Shown: positions 52,534 through 61,758, numbered from the stretch's first letter. The stretch is DNA of 64,000 nt from [Mycobacterium] nativiensis (GCF_020172685.1 NZ_CP083986.1:813437-877436); one strand, 5' to 3'. Numbers and translations: made by a program. Notes: generated from the sequence alone by a model not told the origin.

Positions 52534-53696
52534 GACAGTGCGGCCCCCAGGATGAGATCTGTGAGACCGAGGGTGACCGGATCCGAGGCGGTGCCGGGGG
52601 TGCACGCCGCCGAGCTTCCCGGGGTGTTGCGCTGCTGCAGCTTCTCGCAGATGGCGCCTACCTGAGCCGGCGATATCGCCACCTGAGGCGGGATGTACGT
52701 GACGTTATGGGTACCCCAGGCGGGTTCGTAGATGTCGGAGAGCCAGATGGAGAACTGCGGCCAGGAGTTGATGATGCCGAGGATGTGCGGAGTGTAGGCG
52801 CCCAGCAGGTCTCTGATCCAGGGCAGCAGCTTATCGGTGATGTTGTGGTAGACCCGCGGAGAGAACCGGTTCAACGCCTCCACGAGGGTCGGCAGCAGGT
52901 GCACGAGATGGTGCAGTGCCCCGGCGAAGTTATCCGACAGACCTTCGATCAGTCTGGCGGTGTCCGGCAGGGTCGCGGTGACGGTGCGGAAGGTGTCCCA
53001 GTGTTTCAGGAAGCCCGCGGACAGGATCTGGCTGTTCTCGAACAACTTTCGGTAGTCGTCGTCGGCTTTGTAGGGATCGCCGAGCATGGTGGCCAGGTCC
53101 CGCAGCATCTGATTGAGGGCCGGTCCGGTATCGGCCAGCGAGCGGCCGGCCGCGCGGATGCTGTCGTTGATGGCTTGCACGCCCGGCGCGTCGGCGGGTG
53201 CTCGGCTGTTGTCCGGACCAAGGATTGCGTCGGTGAGTTTGCCTAAGGCGGAGAAGGTTTCACTGACCCCAATCGGGGTTTTGGTGGATTGCAGCGTGAT
53301 GCACTCGGATCCGGTGAATCTGGGTCCTCCGTCATAGGGTCTGGTGAGCTCGACATGCCTGTCGGTGACGATTGACTGTGAGTAGGTGACCGCGCCGACG
53401 TCGGCAGGCAGTTCGAGATCCCTGTCCACGGTGAGGTCGACCTGGACGTGGCCGACCTTGTTGGTGACGGCCGCCACCTGGCCGACCTCGATTCCCAACA
53501 GGGTCACTTTGTTGCCGGGATACAGGCCCACGGCGTCGGTGAACTCCGCGCAGATGGCTCGGTTGTTCTTGGCTTTGGGCAGAACATGTTTCGCAGCGGT
53601 GACCGCCAGCCCGGCGATCGCGACCACCATCGCCAGTGCCACCAGCAGGGCCGCGCGGGACTGCGGTCGGTTGCCGCTTGCAGACATTCGCCTCAT
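52530..53696 (-). CDS. mceD: MceD, Mce/MlaD-domain protein
   Basis: 388 aa. Signal anchor (AALLVALAMVVAIAGLAV), MlaD domain (TDAVGLYPGNKVTLLGIEVG; DRHVELTRPYD), helical domain and a C-terminal region with Cys-bearing AICEKLQQRNTPG. It starts 1 bp after the mceC stop and overlaps mceE by 4 bp. Confidence 0.9.
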   Translation of the reverse strand: MRRMSASGNRPQSRAALLVALAMVVAIAGLAVTAAKHVLPKAKNNRAICAEFTDAVGLYPGNKVTLLGIEVGQVAAVTNKVGHVQVDLTVDRDLELPADVGAVTYSQSIVTDRHVELTRPYDGGPRFTGSECITLQSTKTPIGVSETFSALGKLTDAILGPDNSRAPADAPGVQAINDSIRAAGRSLADTGPALNQMLRDLATMLGDPYKADDDYRKLFENSQILSAGFLKHWDTFRTVTATLPDTARLIEGLSDNFAGALHHLVHLLPTLVEALNRFSPRVYHNITDKLLPWIRDLLGAYTPHILGIINSWPQFSIWLSDIYEPAWGTHNVTYIPPQVAISPAQVGAICEKLQQRNTPGSSAACTPGTASDPVTLGLTDLILGAALS

Positions 53697-53697
53697 T

Positions 53698-54711
53698 TCA
53701 GCAGTGCTTCATGATGTTGGGCAGGCACAGATCTTGCCCGGGCGCCAGGCGGTTGTGCTGATCGAAGACGACGCCGTTTCCGCTCAGCATCGGCCACACG
53801 ATCTGCAGGATCTGACCCAGCTCGATGGCGGCCTTGCCGATCCGGTCGGGGTGGGCGAACAGGGCGTCGAAGATATCGTCGATGCCGTTGACGACTGGCA
53901 TGACTTCACGACCGTAGAACGTGACCGCTCGGTCGATGATGCGGGCCAGTTCATCGAGGAGGGTGAAGAACTCGACGATGTCGACGGCTTTCGAGGTGTA
54001 CATGGTTCCGATCCGGGCGAACTGTTCGGCCAAGTCCACCAGTTGTCGACGTCCGTCGACCATCGCGTGCAGGGTGTTGTTGGTGAAGTCCAGACCCCGG
54101 TGGAAGTCGGAAGTGCTCCGTCGTAGCGCGGTGGTCAGCTGGTGCGCGGATCCGATGACGTCGCGTAGCGCGTCGGGATAGCGCTCTGCGGCATTGGCGA
54201 CCTCGGTGAAGGTGTCGTGAATGACCCGGCCGTCGACTTCCTGGACCAGTGGGGTGGCAGCTTGGATGATCTCGTTGATCTCGAACGGTGTGGTGACGCG
54301 CTCCGGCGGGATTACGTTGTGCCCCAGGGGCGCCGCTCCCTGCGGGTCGAGAGCTACATAGTGGCCGCCCAGCGGGGTGAGCAGTTTGATGTCCAGCGTG
54401 GAGTCCGCACCGACCGGCACCGAGCTTTTGACGTCGAATGTCATTGCGACGACGGTGTGATCCAGCCGGACACCGGTGACCTTGCCGACCGGGACGCCGG
54501 CGATCCGGACCTCGTCACCGGGGCGTAGCCCGCCGGAATTGCTCAGGTGCGCTGTGTAGCCGACCTGACCGATCGGGGCGACGTAGGCCAGGCCGGTGGT
54601 CGCCAACGCGGTGATGATGACGACGATCCCGATGACCCCGTGCCGCCGGCTGCGCACCGCTGCTCGGTGTTCGTCCAGTACGGGGCGCTGCCGCCTACCG
54701 AACGCCCTCAC
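53698..54711 (-). CDS. mceC: MceC, Mce/MlaD-domain protein
   Basis: 337 aa from GTG 54711, overlapping the mceB stop by 4 bp. The N-terminus is MRAFGRRQRPVLDEH; a transmembrane anchor (VIGIVVIITALATTGLAYV) and the MlaD domain (SNSGGLRPGDEVRIAGVPVG; LTPLGGHYVALDP) follow, then helices and a C-terminal LCLPNIMKHC. The much longer open frame extending to 55851 runs antisense-like through mceB and was trimmed. Confidence 0.88.
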   Translation of the reverse strand: MRAFGRRQRPVLDEHRAAVRSRRHGVIGIVVIITALATTGLAYVAPIGQVGYTAHLSNSGGLRPGDEVRIAGVPVGKVTGVRLDHTVVAMTFDVKSSVPVGADSTLDIKLLTPLGGHYVALDPQGAAPLGHNVIPPERVTTPFEINEIIQAATPLVQEVDGRVIHDTFTEVANAAERYPDALRDVIGSAHQLTTALRRSTSDFHRGLDFTNNTLHAMVDGRRQLVDLAEQFARIGTMYTSKAVDIVEFFTLLDELARIIDRAVTFYGREVMPVVNGIDDIFDALFAHPDRIGKAAIELGQILQIVWPMLSGNGVVFDQHNRLAPGQDLCLPNIMKHC

Positions 54712-55727
54712 TTGCAGATCACCAGATTCTGTTCGGCGAAGGACACCTGCCCGATCCCGGGCAGCGTCACTTCGCCGTTCGAGCAGACGTAGGTCGGGGT
54801 GCCGGGTTGGGCCGATTCGTCGTCGACCAGGGAGTTGCGCATGCCCTGAATCAGCGACGGCACCAAAGACAGCCCCGCGGTGATGGTCGGAGTCTGTGGC
54901 CACATGCGACTCAGCAAGTCGTAGACCGGCACGGTGGTTCCGCCGAAGGTGCGCTCGGTGTACTGCAATATGTGAATCAGGTTGCGCAGCAGGGGCAGTT
55001 CGGTATCGATCGAAGTGGCGAAGTCGTGGGCCTTGGAGCTGAACTTGCCCAGCACCTCGTTCAGGACGTCGATCAGGTGAAACAGCGGGGCCGATTTGCC
55101 GCCCAGATCGGCGGACACCGCGGCCAGGTTGCGCAGCAGCACGGTAAGAGTGGCCTGACGGTCGACGGTCGCCGTGGCGATGGTGTCCAGGTCGCGCAGC
55201 ACGGGGCCGATGCCGGATTCGTCGCCCTGGATCAGCCGCAGCAGATTCTCCCCGAACAGATTGAACTGGGCGGGATCCAGGACCGCGAAGATCGGGCGGA
55301 ATCCGTTGAACAGCTTGGCCACATCGAATGACGGCACGGTTTGTCCCAGCGGGAGGCTGCCGCCGGTGGGCAACGGTTGACGCGGTGCGCTCGGTTGCAC
55401 AAGTTCCACGTAGCGCTGGCCGAGGAGGTTCTGGTAGCGGACCGCGGCGACCGAGTTCTCGAACACGGGGTGCTCGCGCAGAACGGTGAAGTCGACTTTG
55501 GCCAGGCGTCCATCGAGCCGTACGGTCTCCACTTTGCCGACCTGAACCCCTGAGATGCGGACGTCGTCGCCGACGAACAGGCCGGACACGTCGGAAAACG
55601 TTGCGGTGTAACGTGACACGGCCCCGGTGACCGGGCTGCGTAACGCGGTCAGCACGATCAACGCGCAGACTGCGGCGATCGCGGTGAAAACGGTCAGCCA
55701 CAGCACCGATTTGGACAACGACCTCAT
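54708..55727 (-). CDS. mceB: MceB, Mce/MlaD-domain protein
   Basis: 339 aa. N-terminal anchor (VLWLTVFTAIAAVCALIVLT), MlaD domain (SDVSGLFVGDDVRISGVQVG; QNLLGQRYVELVQ), a long helical domain and a Cys-containing C-terminus (TYVCSNGEVTLPGIG; NLVICK). It overlaps mceA and mceC by 4 bp each. Confidence 0.9.
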   Translation of the reverse strand: MRSLSKSVLWLTVFTAIAAVCALIVLTALRSPVTGAVSRYTATFSDVSGLFVGDDVRISGVQVGKVETVRLDGRLAKVDFTVLREHPVFENSVAAVRYQNLLGQRYVELVQPSAPRQPLPTGGSLPLGQTVPSFDVAKLFNGFRPIFAVLDPAQFNLFGENLLRLIQGDESGIGPVLRDLDTIATATVDRQATLTVLLRNLAAVSADLGGKSAPLFHLIDVLNEVLGKFSSKAHDFATSIDTELPLLRNLIHILQYTERTFGGTTVPVYDLLSRMWPQTPTITAGLSLVPSLIQGMRNSLVDDESAQPGTPTYVCSNGEVTLPGIGQVSFAEQNLVICK

Positions 55728-56758
55728 CGGCCACCCCCCGCGGGCGCGTCCGGCAGTGCCGCCGACAACCCCGGCACAGTGTCGATGGTGAGCTCGACCT
55801 GCATTCGGATTCGGTCGTCGACGAAGGGAAACGCGGTACTGGTGCGGTCAACCAGGCCGGAGAGCCGGTCGTAGGCCGGGGCCAGGCTACCGAGGGTGAA
55901 CATCAGCGGCACACTGGTGTTCATCATCCCGGTGATGAGCGGGGAAAGCCATGGCTTGTTCTTGACCACGATGCTGCCGGCGTCGCTCAGCAGCCGGCCG
56001 ATCTGTTGCAGTACCTCGTTGGTCTGCTCGGTGCCGCCGGGCTGCACCAGGAAGTCCAACCCGTCGAGCAGGTTGTTCACCAGGCCGACCAGCGGAACGA
56101 AGTCGTTGACGCCGGTGACGAACGAGGAGATGACCGCCAGCGACTGCGAGAACGGCACGGTTTGCGCGTCGGCCAGGATCTTGGCCAGATCGAAGCTGGA
56201 GCGGGCCACTGGTTGGATCAGGTCGGAGTGGCGACGCACCGCATCGATCAGTTGGCCGAACTCCGGCGAATCGACGATCCCGCCGAGTTTGCCGGCCTGT
56301 CGAAGCAGCCCGGTGATCGACGTCGCCTGCGCGTCGGTACTCATCACCAGGGTCTGGTTGGCCGAGAGTGGCTCGCCGATCCCGCTGCTGACGAGTTCGA
56401 CTGCGGCGCTGCCGAACACATTCGACGAGGTGAACTGAGCTGTGGTGTCGGCGGTCAGCGCCCTGGCTTGGCGCGGGTCGAGTTCCACCGTCATCTTCTG
56501 CTTGTTGTAGCCGATCGAGTCCAGGGTCTTGACCGAGCCGATGGCCAGGCCGTGGAACTTCACCTCGGCGCCCGGCGCCAGGCCCTCTCCGATCGTGTTG
56601 GTGACGACGGTGAGCCTGAACGTATCGGCGAAGCCGCCGGTGGCCGTGTGATAGAGCAGGCTGCCGACGATCCCCAGCACCACCGCGACGATCAGGCCGC
56701 GCAGTCGCAGCGTCTGTGGGCTCAGCGTCCTGCCGCTTGGATCTGAGAAAGTCGTCAT
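55724..56758 (-). CDS. mceA: MceA, Mce/MlaD-domain protein
   Basis: 344 aa. Anchor (RGLIVAVVLGIVGSLLYHT), MlaD domain (GEGLAPGAEVKFHGLAIGSV; SSNVFGSAAVELVS) and helical domain. It is the first Mce subunit after the two YrbE permease genes (3-bp gap to yrbEB). Which numbered family (mce1-4 or other) it belongs to cannot be decided here. Confidence 0.9.
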   Translation of the reverse strand: MTTFSDPSGRTLSPQTLRLRGLIVAVVLGIVGSLLYHTATGGFADTFRLTVVTNTIGEGLAPGAEVKFHGLAIGSVKTLDSIGYNKQKMTVELDPRQARALTADTTAQFTSSNVFGSAAVELVSSGIGEPLSANQTLVMSTDAQATSITGLLRQAGKLGGIVDSPEFGQLIDAVRRHSDLIQPVARSSFDLAKILADAQTVPFSQSLAVISSFVTGVNDFVPLVGLVNNLLDGLDFLVQPGGTEQTNEVLQQIGRLLSDAGSIVVKNKPWLSPLITGMMNTSVPLMFTLGSLAPAYDRLSGLVDRTSTAFPFVDDRIRMQVELTIDTVPGLSAALPDAPAGGGR

Positions 56759-56761
56759 CGG

Positions 56762-57634
56762 CTATCCCGAGATCTGAACGCCGGCGTTGTTGCCCCAGAA
56801 CAGCAATGTCAGCACCATGTCGACGAGGACGACCGTGATCAGACTGGCGCGGATGGCCCGCCCGGACGCTTGTCCGACGCCTTCGGGTCCTCCGCTGGCG
56901 TAGTAGCCCTGGTAGCCGTGGATGGCGATGATCAACGTGACGAAGACAACCGCTTTCATCACCGAGAACACCACGTCGGACGGTTGGATGAACGCGTCGA
57001 AGTAGTGGTAGTAGGTGCCCGACGACTGGCCGTGCAGCACGTTGACCACCACTGCGCAGGATAGGTAGCTCAGGATCAGCGTCAGGATGTACAGCGGGAC
57101 GATGGTGATCATGCCGGCGATGACGCGGGTGGTCACTACGTAGGGAATCGATCGAATCGCCTGGGCCTCCAGTGCGTCGATCTCCTCGGAGATTCGCATG
57201 GCGCCGATCTCGGCGGTCATGCGGGTGCCGGCTTGGGCGGCGAACCCGATCGCGGCGATCATCGGTGCCATCTCCCGGGTGTTGGCATAAGCGGAGACGA
57301 AGCCGGTCAGCGGTCCCATGCCGACCATGTCCAGCGCGGCGTAACCTTCGACGCCGACCGATCCGCCGACCGCGGCGCCGAGGAAGACCAGTACTCCGAT
57401 GGTGCCGCCGCCGACGATGAGCGAACCGTTGCCCCAGATCATGTCGACCAGCAGTGCGCCGGTCTGCCGCCGGTAGTGCCGAAGGGTGCGCGGGATGGCG
57501 GCGACGACCTGAAAACCGAAGGTGGCCTGGTGGCCGAGGCGCTCCAGCGCCGAGCCTCCGACTCGAACAGCCGCGACGGAGACGCGGATCGGAGGGCCCA
57601 GGCCGTGCGGCAGGTGCCGGGCGGGGGTTGCCAT
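56762..57634 (-). CDS. yrbEB: YrbEB, MlaE-type permease of the Mce transporter
   Basis: 290 aa from ATG 57634, overlapping the yrbEA stop (ATGA). Multi-helix permease with the MlaE coupling segment EIGAMRISEEIDALEAQAI, which contacts the ATPase, here presumably Mkl. It forms the membrane channel with YrbEA. Confidence 0.92.
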   Translation of the reverse strand: MATPARHLPHGLGPPIRVSVAAVRVGGSALERLGHQATFGFQVVAAIPRTLRHYRRQTGALLVDMIWGNGSLIVGGGTIGVLVFLGAAVGGSVGVEGYAALDMVGMGPLTGFVSAYANTREMAPMIAAIGFAAQAGTRMTAEIGAMRISEEIDALEAQAIRSIPYVVTTRVIAGMITIVPLYILTLILSYLSCAVVVNVLHGQSSGTYYHYFDAFIQPSDVVFSVMKAVVFVTLIIAIHGYQGYYASGGPEGVGQASGRAIRASLITVVLVDMVLTLLFWGNNAGVQISG

Positions 57635-58587
57635 CAGCCCACCTTTGTCGGCATGAACATGGTGACGAGTTGGGTGATCACCAGGTTGAGCACGAACACC
57701 GCGACCACGCCCAGGACGACGGACGCGTTGACCGCGTCGGCAACTCCCCGCGCGCCGCCGCGGGCCTCGAGCCCGCGCTGGCAGGCGATCAGAATGACGA
57801 TCACACCGAACAACCAGGTCTTGGCCAGCGCGACCGCCACGTCGGCGACGCTGGCGAACGATGCGAACGACGCGATGTAGCTGCCCGGGGTGCCGGCCTG
57901 ATAACCGACGTTGATCAGATATCCCGCGGTCAGGCCCATGAAGATGATGAACACGCACAGCACCGGCGCCACGAACAGGATTGCCGCCAGCCGGGGGGTG
58001 ACCAGCCGCTGCACCGGGTCGATGCCCATCACCCGGAGCGCGTCGACCTCCTCGCGGATGGTGCGAGCCCCCAGATCGGTGGTCACCGCGGAACCGGCCG
58101 CGCCGCCCAGCAGCAGTGCGGCCACGATCGGCGCGCCCTGGCGGATCACGCCGAGGCCACCCGCCGCCCCGGAGATCGAGGTCGCGCCGACCTGCTGGAT
58201 GATGCTGCCCACCTGCACCGCGACGATGACCCCGAACGGGATGGACACCAAAAAGGCCGGGATCGCGGTGACGCTGACGACGAACCAGGCTTGGTTGAGG
58301 GAGTCGCGCCAGGGGTGGCGTAGCCGCACCAGATCACTGGCGAGGTAGGCGATCGCCCCGGCGGCCAACTCGAAGAACCGGCCCAGGGTCTGTAACGACC
58401 CGTCAGCCTGGCGTAACCCGCGGCGCAGCGGGGTGCCCAGGATCGCGCGGATCTGCTCGGCGGCCGGCGGCGCGGTGGGGGAGTCGGTGGGTGCGATATC
58501 GCCCTCGGGTGCAGCAGGAGGAACGTCCGCGACGGCTGAACCGGGCCTTGGATCGGCCTCGGCAGGCGCACGGACGGCTGGGTTCAA
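57634..58587 (-). CDS. yrbEA: YrbEA, MlaE-type permease of the Mce transporter
   Basis: 317 aa from a TTG at 58587 preceded by AAAGGGGG. A Pro/Ala-rich N-terminal extension of about 45 residues precedes the permease domain with the coupling helix TIREEVDALRVMGIDPVQRL. It heads the mce operon, about 125 nt downstream of the predicted transcription start. A downstream start cannot be excluded. Confidence 0.88.
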   Translation of the reverse strand: MNPAVRAPAEADPRPGSAVADVPPAAPEGDIAPTDSPTAPPAAEQIRAILGTPLRRGLRQADGSLQTLGRFFELAAGAIAYLASDLVRLRHPWRDSLNQAWFVVSVTAIPAFLVSIPFGVIVAVQVGSIIQQVGATSISGAAGGLGVIRQGAPIVAALLLGGAAGSAVTTDLGARTIREEVDALRVMGIDPVQRLVTPRLAAILFVAPVLCVFIIFMGLTAGYLINVGYQAGTPGSYIASFASFASVADVAVALAKTWLFGVIVILIACQRGLEARGGARGVADAVNASVVLGVVAVFVLNLVITQLVTMFMPTKVG

Positions 58588-58718
58588 CCCCCAACCCCCT
58601 TTACTCGTAGGGCGAGGCGACCAGGGAGGTCGTGTGTGACAGATCCCAATGCGTGCCGCCCGTGGCCCGCCCAGTTAAGCAGAAAATGTGTTCGACATCA
58701 CAGACTGTTGTCGATGGT

Positions 58719-58750
58719 AATTTATCAATATGTGACTGACGCGTCAATCA
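58719..58750 (-). promoter_or_regulatory. mce operon promoter with overlapping palindromic operator
   Basis: On the minus strand TTGACG (58742-58747), 17-bp spacer, TAAATT (58719-58724): a strong SigA-type promoter. The -35 lies inside TGACTGACGCGTCAATCA (58733-58750), an 18-bp palindrome with one mismatched pair and a perfect GACGCGTC core, typical of TetR operators. The adjacent TetR proteins are the obvious candidates. Confidence 0.75.
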
Positions 58751-58801
58751 TATTAGCCGGTTGGGTCATCAAGGGTGCGGTTGATGGCCGGTCGCCGCAG
58801 G

Positions 58802-59410
58802 TCAGGCATGGGGCGCCGGCGCCGCGAGGCCGGCTCGCAGAAACTCGGCGATCTGACTGATGACGTGATCGAGCCCGCCGGGCAGCGGGGCGCCGCCCTG
58901 CGCGGGCAGCAGCACAACCAACGTCATCGCGACCATGACCTCGCCGAGCACTTGGGCGTCCAGTCCCGGTCGCAAAAACCCGGCCTGTACGCCGTGCTCG
59001 ATCTGGTGCTGCCAGTCAACGGCGACCGATTCGACGACCTCGATCACCCGGTTGGTCAACGCGTCGTCGATGGCGGCGGCGTCGAAGACGATCAGCGACA
59101 CCAGTCGGTCGTTGGTCATCGCGAATTCGTGCAGGGCGCGAAACGGCGCCGTCATGGCGTCCAGGAATTCGTCGAGGTCTGCGGCCGGCTCGGTCGGTGG
59201 CGTCAACTGTGGGCCCAGTGATTCCAACCCGTAGTCAATGGCCGCGTCGAGGATTTCCCGCTTGTTGGTGAAGTAGTTGTAGAACGAGCCGTGGCTGACC
59301 CCCGCGGCAGCCACGATGTCGGCGACCGCGCTGTTGCGGTAGCCGCGGCTGGTGAACACCTCAAAGGCGGCTTCGGCCAACTGCGCACGCCGATCGGTGG
59401 GGGCGGTCAT
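58802..59410 (-). CDS. TetR-family regulator, upstream of mce
   Basis: 202 aa. The helix-turn-helix (VADIVAAAGVSHGSFYNYFT) is standard, with a TetR C-terminal domain. The ATG overlaps the stop of the second TetR gene by 4 bp. It lies 51 bp from the GACGCGTC operator and 214 bp from yrbEA, so control of the mce operon is likely (inference). Confidence 0.88.
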   Translation of the reverse strand: MTAPTDRRAQLAEAAFEVFTSRGYRNSAVADIVAAAGVSHGSFYNYFTNKREILDAAIDYGLESLGPQLTPPTEPAADLDEFLDAMTAPFRALHEFAMTNDRLVSLIVFDAAAIDDALTNRVIEVVESVAVDWQHQIEHGVQAGFLRPGLDAQVLGEVMVAMTLVVLLPAQGGAPLPGGLDHVISQIAEFLRAGLAAPAPHA

Positions 59411-60093
59411 CCTTGGGCCCCGGACTCGTCGACGAGCAGCGCATGCCGGACGAAATCGAGGATCGCGCGGTGATACCGGGTGCGGCCCGCTTCATCCAAC
59501 TGGCCCAGCACCTGTCGCAAGCCCGGCGGCAGCAGGGTTTTGGTCACCAGGAGACCGCAGACCTGCGGATCGGCTCCCGCCCGCAGTAGCCCCGCATCCT
59601 GGGCGTCCTCGCACAGCCGGGCCGCCATCCGGGCGACGGTGGATTCCAGGCCGAGGAGCCGCAGTTTGAGTTCCTCGTCCATTGCGGCCGCCTCGACGGC
59701 GACCAGCGCCAGCAACTCCGGGCGCCGGTTGAACAGCTCGGTCAGGGCCTGCACCGCTGCGTCGAAACGTCCCAGCAACTCCGCGGGACTGCGTGGCGGC
59801 TCGTCGAGGCGTAGTGCCGGCTCGGCGGCACCGACGACCTGCTCCACCGAATAGTCGAAGACCAGATCCAGCAGCTCGCGCTTGCTGGGTACGTACCGGT
59901 ACAGGGTGCCCTGGCCGATGCCGGCGTGCCGGGCGATGTCAGCCATTGTGGCGTCGGTGTATCCGCGTTCGGTGAACACCGCCACCGCGGCCGCAATGAT
60001 CTGGGCCCTGCGGCGGTCTTCCAGGCCGGGGCTGGGCGGTCGGCCCCTGCCGCGGCGCGGGACCGGGCCGCGCCGTTCGGCATCGAGGGTCAC
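59407..60093 (-). CDS. TetR-family regulator, second of the pair
   Basis: 228 aa from GTG 60093. An Arg/Pro-rich leader (RRGPVPRRGRGRPPSPG) precedes the helix-turn-helix MADIARHAGIGQGTLYRYVP. It is co-translated with the TetR gene at 58802 but only distantly similar to it. It diverges from the ABC1 gene over 115 bp. Confidence 0.87.
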   Translation of the reverse strand: MTLDAERRGPVPRRGRGRPPSPGLEDRRRAQIIAAAVAVFTERGYTDATMADIARHAGIGQGTLYRYVPSKRELLDLVFDYSVEQVVGAAEPALRLDEPPRSPAELLGRFDAAVQALTELFNRRPELLALVAVEAAAMDEELKLRLLGLESTVARMAARLCEDAQDAGLLRAGADPQVCGLLVTKTLLPPGLRQVLGQLDEAGRTRYHRAILDFVRHALLVDESGAQG

Positions 60094-60208
60094 CGTGGCC
60101 TCCTCCGACGCCGTTCTCGATGCTGTGCCAGTATGAATCAGGAATTGCCCGACTGGACTGTCAGGATTGCACCGAAATATAGCACCGGTCTGGGGAGGAG
60201 AAGCCGCG

Positions 60209-61585
60209 TTGTCCGATGCCCCGTTGCCGACGTCGCGGGTGAGCCGGGGCGCCGCTCTGGGCCGGCTCGCCGCCAAGCAGACGCTGCGGCGGGTGGTGAT
60301 CAAGGCGGGATCCGTCGGGTTGTCGGAGAGCCGACGCGCGACGATGCTGGACGCCGCTGATCAGCGGATGGCCCGCGACTTCGTGGCGGTGCTTGGCGAC
60401 ATGCGCGGTGCGGCGATGAAGATGGGTCAACTGTTGTCCTTCATCGACCTCGGCATCGTCGACGAGCGGTCGCGGACGGCGTTCAGTGCCCAGCTGTCCC
60501 GGCTGCAGGGATCGGCCGACGCCCTGCCGTTCGAGATGCTGCGCCCGGTCATCGAGACCGAACTGGGACCGGTCGGGCAGGTGTTCGCGTCGTTCGAAAC
60601 CAACGCGTTCGCCGCCGCGTCGATCGGGCAGGTGTACCGCGCCGTGACTCATGACGGCCGGCAGGTGGCGGTCAAGGTGCAATATCCGGGGGTGCGGTCT
60701 GCGGTGCGCGCCGACCTGAAGAACCTGGCGCTGTTTCTGCGGATGTGGAAGTCGCGGGTGCCCGCGGTGGCCGCCCGCGACTTCCTCGACGAGATCACCG
60801 GGGAGCTGTCCCGCGAACTCGACTACCGGCAGGAATTCGCCAATCAGGCCCGGGTGGCGCAACGGTTCGCCGACCACCCGTTCATCCACGTCCCGGCGCC
60901 GGTCGCCGAGTTGTCGTCGGATTCCGTGCTGACCACCGAGTACGTCGACGGGCTGACGGCCCAACAGGTTGCCGAACTGCCCGCCGCAGACCGCGACCGG
61001 GTCGGTGAGATCGTCTACCGCTTCTACCTGGGGTCGCTGTTCTCCGACTGCGAGTTCAACGGTGACGCGCATCCGGGCAACTTCCTCTATCTGCCGGATC
61101 GACGCGTCGCCTTCCTGGATTTCGGGCTGTACAAGCGAATGGCGCCGGAAGCCGTCGACATGGAACGTCGCGCGGCGCAGCTGTGCATCGAAGCTGACGG
61201 CGACGGATTGCGAGCGCTGTTGGAGCAGGCCGGGGTGCTGCGGCACGATTCGAATGTCACCGCCGCGGACTGCCTGCAATACACCCTGGACGCGGCCGGA
61301 TGGAACTTCGTCGACGACTATGTGCGCATCGAACCTGCCGAGGTCAGCGCCGCGATGCTGGGTGCCGTCTATCCCGGGGCGCGGCCCTTCGAATCGATGC
61401 GCAACGAGCGGCTGCCACCGGAGCACCTGTTCTCCCGGCGACTGGACTTTCTGGTGTTCGGCACCATCAGTCACATCGGTGCCGGTGGGAACTGGTACCG
61501 GATCGCCGCCGAATGGATTCACGGTGCTCCGCCGGTCACCGACCTGGGTGTCGCGGAGGCGGCGTGGCGGGCCGCACGCGGGTAG
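60209..61585 (+). CDS. ABC1/UbiB-family atypical kinase (second copy in window)
   Basis: 458 aa from TTG 60209, chosen for the GGGGAGGAGAAG ribosome-binding stretch just upstream. Family motifs: MKMGQLLSFIDLGIVDE, AAASIGQVYRAVTHDG, QVAVKVQYPGV (ATP-site Lys), ELDYRQEFANQARV, CEFNGDAHPGNFLYLPD and FLDFGLYKR. It is diverged from the Rv0647c-like protein: the KxGQ motif is KMGQ and FHGDLHAGN becomes FNGDAHPGN. The substrate is unknown. Confidence 0.85.
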   Translation: MSDAPLPTSRVSRGAALGRLAAKQTLRRVVIKAGSVGLSESRRATMLDAADQRMARDFVAVLGDMRGAAMKMGQLLSFIDLGIVDERSRTAFSAQLSRLQGSADALPFEMLRPVIETELGPVGQVFASFETNAFAAASIGQVYRAVTHDGRQVAVKVQYPGVRSAVRADLKNLALFLRMWKSRVPAVAARDFLDEITGELSRELDYRQEFANQARVAQRFADHPFIHVPAPVAELSSDSVLTTEYVDGLTAQQVAELPAADRDRVGEIVYRFYLGSLFSDCEFNGDAHPGNFLYLPDRRVAFLDFGLYKRMAPEAVDMERRAAQLCIEADGDGLRALLEQAGVLRHDSNVTAADCLQYTLDAAGWNFVDDYVRIEPAEVSAAMLGAVYPGARPFESMRNERLPPEHLFSRRLDFLVFGTISHIGAGGNWYRIAAEWIHGAPPVTDLGVAEAAWRAARG

Positions 61586-61634
61586 CCGGCAGGCTCTCCG
61601 CTGCTCGAACCATGCGACTTGGGCGCGTCACCTC

Positions 61635-61663
61635 TTGACGCAAGCGCCCAAACGGTCCAATCT
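61635..61663 (+). promoter_or_regulatory. Candidate upstream rpoB promoter
   Basis: TTGACG (61635-61640), 17-bp spacer, CAATCT (61658-61663). The -35 is good; the -10 keeps only the A and final T of TANNNT. Confidence 0.4.
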
Positions 61664-61729
61664 GGTCATCAACATTTGTGCGGGGCTCCGGCGGGAAGCC
61701 AGCACTGGTAGGGGCCCGGGACGCCGTGG

Positions 61730-61758
61730 TTGAGGTTCGCGTGAGCCTGCGCTATTGT
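61730..61758 (+). promoter_or_regulatory. Candidate main rpoB promoter
   Basis: TTGAGG (61730-61735), 17-bp spacer, TATTGT (61753-61758), a good SigA-type promoter placing the start near 61765. Confidence 0.65.

Noticed and set aside
53698..55851. 717-codon frame suggesting a double Mce protein
   Set aside because: The MlaD protein begins at GTG 54711; the rest is out-of-frame noise over mceB.
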